Positions 25,980 to 35,660 of a stretch of 64,000 nucleotides of DNA are shown piece after piece. Origin of the DNA: Pseudomonas linyingensis (GTDB lineage Bacteria; Pseudomonadota; Gammaproteobacteria; Pseudomonadales; Pseudomonadaceae). The stretch's first letter is position 1. Every line of letters starts with the position of its first letter. The notes below the pieces were generated by a model. That model did not search any database. It saw only the letters and a list, made by a program, of their open reading frames with translations, and was not told the DNA's origin. A program made the position numbers and the translations under genes. Location of the stretch: positions 91,538 to 155,537 of the forward strand of contig NZ_FNZE01000012.1 in assembly GCF_900109175.1 (NCBI RefSeq), written 5' to 3'.

Positions 25980-26166
25980 GACGTTCTCCGGCAAGTGCGC
26001 AGGACCTGTAAAGGACCATAGCGCATAGTCGGCGGGGCTGCGGCGAGCGGCGACTGCCGGGCCGACGGGGGGCGTTTTTTTTGCCGGAAAGAGCCCGCCG
26101 GCCGTGCTCTCGCGATAGGGTGGAGGCGTCTATTTTCCTCCCCCACCGCACGAGTCCACGCCGGTC

Positions 26167-27075
26167 ATGCAACAGCTGTTGAACGAGATTCTCGACGAGG
26201 TCCGCCCGCTGCTTGGGCAGGGCAAGGTAGCCGACTACATTCCGGCGCTGGCCAGCGTGCCGGCCAACCAGCTGGGCATCGCCGTGTACGGCGTGGACGG
26301 GCAGCTGTACAGCGCCGGCGATGCCGATACGGCGTTTTCCATCCAGAGCATTTCCAAGGTGTTCGCCCTGGTCCAGGCCATCCAGCATTCCGGCGAGGCG
26401 ATCTGGCAGCGCCTCGGTCACGAGCCGTCCGGGCAGCCGTTCAACTCGCTGGTGCAGCTGGAGCTGGAGCGCGGCAAGCCGCGCAACCCGTTCATCAACG
26501 CCGGCGCGCTGGTGATCAGCGACCTCAACCAGTCGCGCTTCGCCGCGCCGGCGCTGTCGATGCGCGACTTCGTCCGTCGCCTGTCCGGCAACCCGCAGCT
26601 CCTCTCCGACGCCAAGGTGGCCGACTCCGAATACCAGCACCGGGCGCGCAACGCGGCCATGGCCTACCTGATGCAGTCGTTCGGCAACTTCGACAACGAG
26701 GTGGAGGCCGTGCTGCGCAGCTACTTCCACAACTGCGCGCTGGCGATGAGCTGCGTGGACCTGGCCCGCGCCTGCGCCTTCCTCGCCAACCAGGGCGTCT
26801 GCCCGCACGGCGGCGAGCAGGTGCTGACGGCGCAGCAGACCCGCCAGGTCAACGCGGTGATGGCCACCAGCGGGCTGTACGACGAGGCCGGCAGCTTCGC
26901 CTACCGGGTCGGCCTGCCGGGCAAGAGTGGCGTCGGCGGCGGGCTGGTGGCGGTGGTGCCGGGGCGCTTCGTGGTCTGCGTGTGGTCGCCGGAGCTGAAC
27001 GCCTCGGGCAACTCGCTGGCCGGCATGGCGGCGCTGGAGAAGCTCAGCGAGCGGATCGGCTGGTCGGTGTTCTGA
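26167..27075 (+). CDS. glsA: Glutaminase
   Basis: Hydrolyses glutamine to glutamate and ammonia. 302 residues, usual length for the serine-dependent beta-lactamase-like glutaminase family. The catalytic SxxK motif is in [10 protein letters not shown] near residues 60-66; [10 protein letters not shown] and [10 protein letters not shown] are further signatures. It could equally be labelled glsB, because naming varies. Convergent with the asparaginase gene 43 bp away, which fits a local role in amide nitrogen use. Confidence 0.96.
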   Translation: MQQLLNEILDEVRPLLGQGKVADYIPALASVPANQLGIAVYGVDGQLYSAGDADTAFSIQSISKVFALVQAIQHSGEAIWQRLGHEPSGQPFNSLVQLELERGKPRNPFINAGALVISDLNQSRFAAPALSMRDFVRRLSGNPQLLSDAKVADSEYQHRARNAAMAYLMQSFGNFDNEVEAVLRSYFHNCALAMSCVDLARACAFLANQGVCPHGGEQVLTAQQTRQVNAVMATSGLYDEAGSFAYRVGLPGKSGVGGGLVAVVPGRFVVCVWSPELNASGNSLAGMAALEKLSERIGWSVF

Positions 27076-27085
27076 ATGGAGAGAG

Positions 27086-27105
27086 GGGCGGCGGTCGCGC
27101 CGCCC
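27086..27105. terminator. Hairpin between convergent glsA and asparaginase genes
   Basis: GGGCGGCG (27086-27093) pairs perfectly with CGCCGCCC (27098-27105) around GTCG. It lies 10 bp after the glsA stop and 13 bp from the asparaginase stop. No U-tract, so terminator function is inferred. Confidence 0.5.
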
Positions 27106-27118
27106 TCATCGCGGGGGA

Positions 27119-28111
27119 TCAGTCGCGCAGCTCGCCGCACAGGTCCAGGGCGAACCAGTGTTCCACCTCGGCAGGCGCCAGGCCGGCGCCGAGCAGGGCG
27201 AACAGCTTGGCCAGCGCCGCCTCGCGGGTCATGCCGCCGCCGCTGACCAGGCCGGTGGCGGCCAGGCGGCTGCCGGCGGCGTAGACGCCGAACTCGACGT
27301 GGCCCTCGGCGCACTGGCTGATCGCCGCCAGCACCACGCCGCGCGCGTGCGCCTCGCGCAGCGCGGCGAGCAGCGCCTCGTCGTCGGACGGGCCGGTGCC
27401 GCTGCCGTAGCACTCCAGCAGCAGGGCCTGCACGCCGCTGGCCAGCAGCGCCTGCACGTGGGCGGCCTGCAGGCCGGGGAACAGCGGCAGGGCGGCGACA
27501 TTCGCCGGCTGGCGGGGCTGGCGCCAGGTGAGGGTGGCCGGCAGCTCGGCCGCCGCCTGGCCGTGGCGCGGGCGGGCGACTTCGGCGAAGGCGTCGAAGT
27601 CCTCGCTGCGCAGCTTGCTGGTGCGTGCGCCGTGCAGCAGATGGCCGGCGAAGTACAGGTGCACGCCGGGGGTGACGCCGCGCGCCAGTTCGGCGAGGGC
27701 GCCGAACAGGTTGGGCCAGGCATCGCTGCCGGGCACGCCGGCCGGCTGCATGGAGCCGGTCAGCAGCACCGGCACGCCGAGGCCGAGCAGCAAAAAGGAC
27801 AGCGCTGCAGCGCTGTAGGCCAGGGTGTCGGTGCCGTGCAGCAGCAGCACGGCGTCGCAGCCGTCCTCCTCGACCGCGGCGACGATGGCATCGCGCATCG
27901 CCAGCCAGTGGCTCTGGGTCATGTTGGCGCTGTCGATCGGCGGCGCGAGTTCGCGGAACACCCAGTCCGGCGCCGGACGCTCGGGATGGGCTGCCTGCTC
28001 GGCACGCAGGCGCGCCTCGAAGCCGGCGGCCGGCACCAGGCCGTCCGCGCTCATCTGCATGCCGATGGTGCCGCCGGTGTAGAGCACCAGCAGCTTGTGG
28101 GGGGCGTTCAT
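27119..28111 (-). CDS. L-asparaginase
   Basis: Hydrolyses asparagine to aspartate and ammonia. 330 residues, start at 28111 (MNAPHKLLVLYTGGTIGMQM). The first catalytic Thr is in YTGGTIGM (residues 11-18). The second motif is LLHGTDTLAYSA near residue 95, and TGSMQPAG follows. No signal peptide is visible, favouring a cytoplasmic type I-like enzyme. Product aspartate would feed the aspartase encoded at 31618. Confidence 0.94.
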   Translation of the reverse strand: MNAPHKLLVLYTGGTIGMQMSADGLVPAAGFEARLRAEQAAHPERPAPDWVFRELAPPIDSANMTQSHWLAMRDAIVAAVEEDGCDAVLLLHGTDTLAYSAAALSFLLLGLGVPVLLTGSMQPAGVPGSDAWPNLFGALAELARGVTPGVHLYFAGHLLHGARTSKLRSEDFDAFAEVARPRHGQAAAELPATLTWRQPRQPANVAALPLFPGLQAAHVQALLASGVQALLLECYGSGTGPSDDEALLAALREAHARGVVLAAISQCAEGHVEFGVYAAGSRLAATGLVSGGGMTREAALAKLFALLGAGLAPAEVEHWFALDLCGELRD

Positions 28112-28212
28112 GGCATCGACTCCTGGACGCGCGTCAACGGAAGGTCGGGATTGTCGCAGCATGGACGGGCCGACGGCAGCTAGCCATTAGCCGCTGCCGC
28201 CCTGCGTCGGGT

Positions 28213-28974
28213 TCACTGGCACAGCTGCGGCTCAGCGGTGCAGGCGCTCCAGCCCTCGCGGCGCAGTTCGTCGAGGGCGCGCTGCAGGCGCTGCACCACC
28301 TCGTCGGGGGTGTCCTTGTGCAGGGCCAGGTACAGCGGGTCGCTGTGGAACTTGAGCACCTCATGCAGGCCCTCGGCGCCGACGGCGCGGGCGTGATGCT
28401 GCCAGACCGGGGACGAGGTGGCCCACAGGTCGATCTGTCCGCGCAGCAGCTTGTCGATGTTGCCCTGGTCGCTCAGCGTGTCGATGGCGTTGATCTTCTG
28501 ACCTTGCAGGTGCTGGCTGACCGCGGCGTTCTTGTAGGCGCCGATGCGGTAGGCGCGGGCCTGCTCGAGGCTGCCCAGCTCGAAGCGGCGTTCGGGCGCG
28601 GCGACCAGCACGCTGTCGTACTGGGCGATCGGCCCGACCCACTTGAACAGTGCTTCGCGCTCGGGCAGGCGAGAGGTGGAGAACAGCCCGTAGCCCGGGG
28701 TTTCCAGGGCCTGGCGGTAGATGCGATCCCAGGGGAAGTGCAGGGTCAGGCTGTAGTCGAGACCGGCGCGCACGAACATCTCGCGCACCAGTTCGGTGGA
28801 CAGGCCCTGGATCTTGGCGTCGCGGGCGAAGTTGCGGCCGTTGGCGGCCATGTTGAAGGGTGGGAAGTTCTCGGTCAGCAGATTGATGCGGTAACCGGCG
28901 GGGAGTCCGGCATGGGTGGCACCGGGGCCCAGCAACAGGGCGAGCAGCAGGAGCCAGCCCAGAATCTTCGGCAT
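28213..28974 (-). CDS. Periplasmic solute-binding protein, SBP family 3 type
   Basis: 253 residues, start at 28974 (MPKILGWLLLLALLLGPGATHA) with a typical cleavable signal. The body resembles pseudomonad amino-acid-binding-like orphan proteins: INLLTENFPPFNMA, GLSTELVREMFVRAG, KWVGPIAQYDSVL, YKNAAVSQHLQ and TSSPVWQHHA. No permease or ATPase genes are adjacent, so it may be a free binding protein or a sensor component. Ligand unknown. It follows the AGCS gene on the same strand, beyond a terminator. Confidence 0.87.
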   Translation of the reverse strand: MPKILGWLLLLALLLGPGATHAGLPAGYRINLLTENFPPFNMAANGRNFARDAKIQGLSTELVREMFVRAGLDYSLTLHFPWDRIYRQALETPGYGLFSTSRLPEREALFKWVGPIAQYDSVLVAAPERRFELGSLEQARAYRIGAYKNAAVSQHLQGQKINAIDTLSDQGNIDKLLRGQIDLWATSSPVWQHHARAVGAEGLHEVLKFHSDPLYLALHKDTPDEVVQRLQRALDELRREGWSACTAEPQLCQ

Positions 28975-28997
28975 GGTGAGTTCTCCGCAGAGATTGT

Positions 28998-29049
28998 AAA
29001 AAGGCCCCGCTGGCCGGTAAGGCTGCCGACAACAATTTGGCCAGCGGGG
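28998..29049 (-). terminator. Rho-independent terminator of the AGCS symporter gene
   Basis: On the minus strand CCCCGCTGGCC (29049-29039) pairs perfectly with GGCCAGCGGGG (29015-29005) across a 23-nt loop and is followed by CCTTTTT. It lies 42 bp after the symporter stop (29091). Confidence 0.85.
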
Positions 29050-29090
29050 ACCCGCAAAGGACGGCCGGCAGAGGCTGCCGGCCGGATGAC

Positions 29091-30536
<1,446 letters not shown>

Positions 30537-30706
30537 GGGGGTGCCTCTCTTGTTGTTCTAGTAGGAGTGTTGCCAGGTGTTACAAGTGTCTGCCGCGCAA
30601 GCGGCAATGGTTGACCAAGTCCACCGGTCAGACAATTTCGCGGGTGACGGCGAGTTGGCGCTGGTTGGCGCTACAATCGCGTCACTCGCGCCACAGGAGC
30701 AGCGCC

Positions 30707-31519
30707 ATGTCCGAGCATCTCGGTCACAACCTCAAGCTGCTCTGCAGCCACTACCGCTCGATCGCCGAGGTTTGCCGCAAGCTGGGCATCAACCGCGCCC
30801 AGTTCAACAAGTACCTCGGCGGCCAGAGCCGCCCGACTCCCTACAACCTCAAGCGCATCTGCGACTTTTTCGGGGTCGAGGAGTACGAGCTGGGTCTGCC
30901 GGCCGAACAGTTCGCCCGCCTGATCGGCGTGCGCGCTGGCGCGACGGACCCGCAGCCGGCGAGCGATCCGCTGCTCGACCTGCTGCAGCCGCTGCGCGAC
31001 CACGCCTCCAGCCTGGATCGCTACTGCGGCTACTACTTCGAATACGCCAACTGCATGTCGGTGCCCGGCTACATCCTGGTCTCGCTGGTGCACCTGCGCG
31101 CCGAGCGCGGCAGCTACCTGTTCGAGCGTCAGGAGCGCCAGGCCCCGGCCCTCGCCAGCGAAGGCGAGGAGTGGGCGCGCTGTCGCTACCTGGGCGCGGC
31201 CTTCTACCTGCAGGACCGTCTGTTCCTGATCGACTACGAGTCGCTGACCAGCAACGAGATGAGCCAGACCATCCTCATTCCCAGCTTCAAGAGTCGCATC
31301 ACCCGCCTCAACGGCCTGAAGACCGGCGTCTCCAGCGGCGACCGGCGTACGCCGGCCTGCACCCGGGTGGTGTGGGACTACCTCGGCAGTGAGATCAACC
31401 GGGTCAACGCCTATCGCCAGTTGATGCTCTACCGGCCGGACGACCCGCGTATCGACGCCGACATCCGCCAGCGCCTGGCCGGCGCGCATATCCGCGACGG
31501 CCTGTTCGAGATCGAGTAG
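30707..31519 (+). CDS. HTH (XRE-type) transcriptional regulator with C-terminal sensor-like domain
   Basis: 270 residues; start at ATG 30707 after CAGGAGC. The N-terminus is a Cro/C1-like HTH (GHNLKLLCSHYRSIAEVCRK, LGINRAQFNKYLGGQSRP, about 5-50). Residues 85-270 form a long domain containing YYFEYANCMSVPGYILVSLV and RLFLIDYESLTSNEMSQTIL, seen in pseudomonad regulators but not assigned a ligand. Divergent from the AGCS symporter across 170 bp, so regulation of that gene is a fair inference. Convergent with aspA. Confidence 0.85.
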   Translation: MSEHLGHNLKLLCSHYRSIAEVCRKLGINRAQFNKYLGGQSRPTPYNLKRICDFFGVEEYELGLPAEQFARLIGVRAGATDPQPASDPLLDLLQPLRDHASSLDRYCGYYFEYANCMSVPGYILVSLVHLRAERGSYLFERQERQAPALASEGEEWARCRYLGAAFYLQDRLFLIDYESLTSNEMSQTILIPSFKSRITRLNGLKTGVSSGDRRTPACTRVVWDYLGSEINRVNAYRQLMLYRPDDPRIDADIRQRLAGAHIRDGLFEIE

Positions 31520-31531
31520 GAGAGTGTCAGA

Positions 31532-31611
31532 CGCCGCCGGCTGGTCATGTTTGCCGACAATAAGCAGGCCGGCGGCGCCTGGAACGGGGTGTCCCGCCCG
31601 TGACGGGCGGG
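31532..31611. terminator. Two hairpins between convergent regulator and aspA
   Basis: CGCCGCCGGC (31532-31541) pairs with 31568-31577 across a 26-nt loop. CCCGCCCG (31593-31600) pairs with CGGGCGGG (31604-31611) around TGA, 7 bp from the aspA stop. Position between convergent genes suggests termination in both directions; U-tracts are absent. Confidence 0.5.
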
Positions 31612-31617
31612 GATGGG

Positions 31618-33042
<1,425 letters not shown>

Positions 33043-33139
33043 GATGCGATCAGTCTCTGGGTTAATGCGGGCAGCGCCGCGATGCCCTTAGACTAAGGGC
33101 TTGCGCGCCATGGCGGCCAATGCTGTTGCTTGCTGGGTC

Positions 33140-33154
33140 ATGCCGAATCGGCAT
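33140..33154. promoter_or_regulatory. Probable LysR operator between aspA and its LysR gene
   Basis: ATGCCGA-A-TCGGCAT is a perfect 7-1-7 dyad holding the T-N11-A LysR signature (T33141 to A33153). It lies 98 bp upstream of the aspA ATG and 60 bp upstream of the LysR ATG. Confidence 0.65.
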
Positions 33155-33213
33155 AATGGCGCTGTAACGACAAATTGACGCCGGGGAATCCGGCAGCGGC
33201 CGCTGGAGGCGCG

Positions 33214-34146
33214 ATGAACCTGGAAACCAAATGGCTGGAGGACTTCGTCGCCCTGGCCGCGACCCGCAGCTTCTCGCGGGCGGCCGAGCAGCGCTGCGTG
33301 ACCCAGCCGGCGTTCAGCCGGCGGATCAAGACCCTGGAAGAGGCGCTGGGGCTGACCCTGGTCAACCGCGCGCGCACCCCGGTGGAGCTGACCGAGGCCG
33401 GCCAGCTGTTCCTGATCACCGCGCGCAGCCTGGTCGAGCAGCTCGGCGAGGTGGTGCGCCACCTGCACAACCTCGAAGGCCAGCAGGGCGAGGTGCTCCA
33501 GTTCGCCGCCGCCCATTCGCTGACCCTCGGCTTCTTCCCGGCGTGGATCGCCGGCCTGCGCCGCGCCGGCCTGGCGATCAGCAGCCGGCTGGTGGCGACC
33601 AACGTCGGCGATGCGGTGCACGCCCTGCGCGACGGCGCCTGCGACCTGGTGCTCGCCTACTACGATCCGGAGGCCGCCCTGCGCATGGACCCGGAGCTGT
33701 TCCCCTCGCTGCACCTGGGGACCACGGCGATGCTGCCGGTGTGCGCGGTGGACGACGCCGGCCAGCCGCTGTTCGATCTCGAAAGCGGGCAGAACGTGCC
33801 GCTGCTGGCCTACAGCGCCGGCGCCTTCCTCGGCCGCTCGGTCAACCTGCTGCTGCGCCAGCGCGGCCTGCGCTCGACCACCGTGTACGAGACGGCGATG
33901 GCCGACAGCCTGAAAAGCATGGCCCTGCAGGGCCTCGGCGTGGCTTGGGTGCCGCGGCTGTCGGTGACCGCCGAACTGGCGCGCGGCGAGCTGGTGGTGT
34001 GCGGCGGCGAGCACTGGCAGGTGCCGCTGGAAATCCGCCTGCACCGCTGCGCCCTGCGCCACAAGCCGGCGGTAAGGCGGTTGTGGAAGGCGCTGGAGGA
34101 GGGCAAGACGGAGGAGCCTGGCGGGGCGATGCCGGGTGGCCGATAG
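33214..34146 (+). CDS. LysR-family regulator, probable aspA regulator
   Basis: 310 residues, start at 33214 after CTGGAGG. HTH at about 17-38 (SFSRAAEQRCVTQPAFSRRI), then an effector-binding domain (LQFAAAHSLTLGFFPAWIAG). Divergent from aspA across a region with a perfect LysR-type dyad, so it likely controls aspA and itself. The inducer is unknown. The C-terminal end (GKTEEPGGAMPGGR) looks unstructured. Confidence 0.92.
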   Translation: MNLETKWLEDFVALAATRSFSRAAEQRCVTQPAFSRRIKTLEEALGLTLVNRARTPVELTEAGQLFLITARSLVEQLGEVVRHLHNLEGQQGEVLQFAAAHSLTLGFFPAWIAGLRRAGLAISSRLVATNVGDAVHALRDGACDLVLAYYDPEAALRMDPELFPSLHLGTTAMLPVCAVDDAGQPLFDLESGQNVPLLAYSAGAFLGRSVNLLLRQRGLRSTTVYETAMADSLKSMALQGLGVAWVPRLSVTAELARGELVVCGGEHWQVPLEIRLHRCALRHKPAVRRLWKALEEGKTEEPGGAMPGGR

Positions 34147-34655
34147 GCCGCGGAGGTCACGATGAGCTGAATTGCGAACCCGCAGGACAGGGGCGGTAAG
34201 TGCTATTCGCGGATTTCGCCAAGGTCTGGCCCCTTGGGTGGCTCGGCGAGGCAGGGTTTGCCGGCAGATTGACGGTGGTGTTGCTTTTGTACTTTCTTGT
34301 GCTCCACTCGTCGGTCGATTGACAATTAGGTCCAGGGGCAGACTGTCGCCGCAGGTCGCTTGCGGCGAGCATAAGCCATTCATTTAATAGGGTTTATGGC
34401 TCGTCTTTGGGCGCCGGCCGGGTTGTCCGCACGGGGCTTGAGTCAACGACGGGCGGATGGGCGGGCTGCCAGCGCGCCGGGCTGGCCTAGACTCAGCTCG
34501 TTGGCCAAAAGGTGATGGACATCACATTCTGGCTATTGGCAGGTGTTTGTTTCCCGAATCTTCGGTGGCTTTACTCGGCTTTTGGACACGTCCGCAACCC
34601 CGCCAGTGCAATTGGTTGAGGCCATAGTTCATTTTTCAGGGGAGCGAGGAAGGTA
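34147..34655. other. 509-bp intergenic region, no convincing gene
   Basis: No recognisable gene; the only open frame (34172-34387, plus) is short, basic and lacks a ribosome-binding site. Base composition is AT-richer than neighbours. The one clear structure is GTGATG-GA-CATCAC (34512-34525), a perfect 6-2-6 dyad about 130 bp upstream of the response-regulator gene, which may be an operator. The promoter for the gene at 34656 is presumably in the last 150 bp. Confidence 0.5.
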
Positions 34656-35402
34656 ATGCCGGCCCGCAGAAAACCGATACGCGTGATGCTGATCGATTGT
34701 CGTCCCCTCGTCCTCATGGGGCTTCACGACTTGATCAATGCCAAGAGGCCCTGGATGGAGGTGTGCGGTGAGGCCACCACCTATACCAGGGCGCTGGATC
34801 TTGCCGATCAGTTGAGCCCCGATGTCATTTTTTTCAGTTTCTTTCCGGATGCGCTGGATCCGCTGGAGGTCATCACGGGACTCGCCCGCAGCGCCGAAAC
34901 GAAAGTGCTGGTGCTCAAGGGACTGTACGAGGCCGCCCCCGTTGCACAGGCGATAGAGTTGGGCGCACGCGGCATCGTGCTGGCCGAAGACCCGACGGAA
35001 TCGATCGTCCAGGCCATCATCAAGGTCCACCGTCGAGACATCGGGCTGGATAGAGCCTGGGCCGGTGGACTTTCCGGCTATGCCGCGAGCGGGCACATAC
35101 CCTTGAAGTGCAATGTGGAGCAGGAGAAACAGGCGCAGCTGACGCTGCGCGAGAGGGAGCTGATTCGCGCCATCGTCGGGGACCCGTCTGCCAAGTACAT
35201 GAGCATCGCCGTGCGCCTGGGTATCAGCGAGCACACCGTGCATAACCACCTCAGCAACATTTATCACAAGCTCAAGCTCGTCAATCGCGTCGACTTGCTG
35301 ATGTACGCGTTGAAGCATGGGCTCACCAACGACGACGACGATCCGCCCGAGTCCAGTTGGGTGGAATTGGACAGAACTTCACATCAAGACAAGACGGTCT
35401 GA
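34656..35402 (+). CDS. LuxR/NarL-type response regulator with non-canonical receiver
   Basis: 248 residues. The N-terminal 120 residues fold like a receiver (IRVMLIDCRPLVLMGLHDLI). The phosphoacceptor Asp is replaced: the beta-3 segment reads PDVIFFSFFPD with Ser61 in the Asp position, and only one Asp of the acidic pair (Asp14) is seen. The C-terminal LuxR HTH (about 175-235; LTLRERELIRAIVG, SIAVRLGISEHTVHNHLSNI) is intact. It probably acts without phosphorylation. No sensor kinase is adjacent. It converges on the large exoprotein gene at 35661, with AT-richer codon use than the surroundings. Confidence 0.9.
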   Translation: MPARRKPIRVMLIDCRPLVLMGLHDLINAKRPWMEVCGEATTYTRALDLADQLSPDVIFFSFFPDALDPLEVITGLARSAETKVLVLKGLYEAAPVAQAIELGARGIVLAEDPTESIVQAIIKVHRRDIGLDRAWAGGLSGYAASGHIPLKCNVEQEKQAQLTLRERELIRAIVGDPSAKYMSIAVRLGISEHTVHNHLSNIYHKLKLVNRVDLLMYALKHGLTNDDDDPPESSWVELDRTSHQDKTV

Positions 35403-35608
35403 GCCTCCTTTGAGGCACCCAGGCCGTCAGCGTGTCGCCGCGCTTGTCGGTGGCCTGCCGCAGGGTTCCCAGGTCGCGTTCGCGTTGTTTCCTGCCGCAT
35501 GAACCTGTATGCACCCGCCATGCTCTCCCAGTCTTGCGGGCTCTGGAGTTCACGGCGGCTACGATCGTGCAGAACCCATATTGGCGCTGCTTGGAGCTGC
35601 CAGAAGCA

Positions 35609-35640
35609 ATGCGAGGGTGGCTCCTACGCCACCCTCGCAT
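35609..35640. terminator. Perfect 13-bp hairpin downstream of the large exoprotein gene
   Basis: ATGCGAGGGTGGC (35609-35621) pairs with 35628-35640 around TCCTAC. It lies 20 bp past the stop of the minus-strand gene at 35661, and 206 bp after the response-regulator stop. No U-tract, but a strong stem between convergent genes. Confidence 0.6.
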
Positions 35641-35660
35641 CCGTTCACGCGCTCGATCCA

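Noticed and set aside
34172..34387. 71-codon open frame in the 509-bp intergenic region
   Set aside because: No ribosome-binding site, Arg-rich composition, no recognisable motif.
35403..35608. Possible small genes between the response regulator and the exoprotein
   Set aside because: Open frames here overlap the convergent gene or lack ribosome-binding sites and recognisable motifs.
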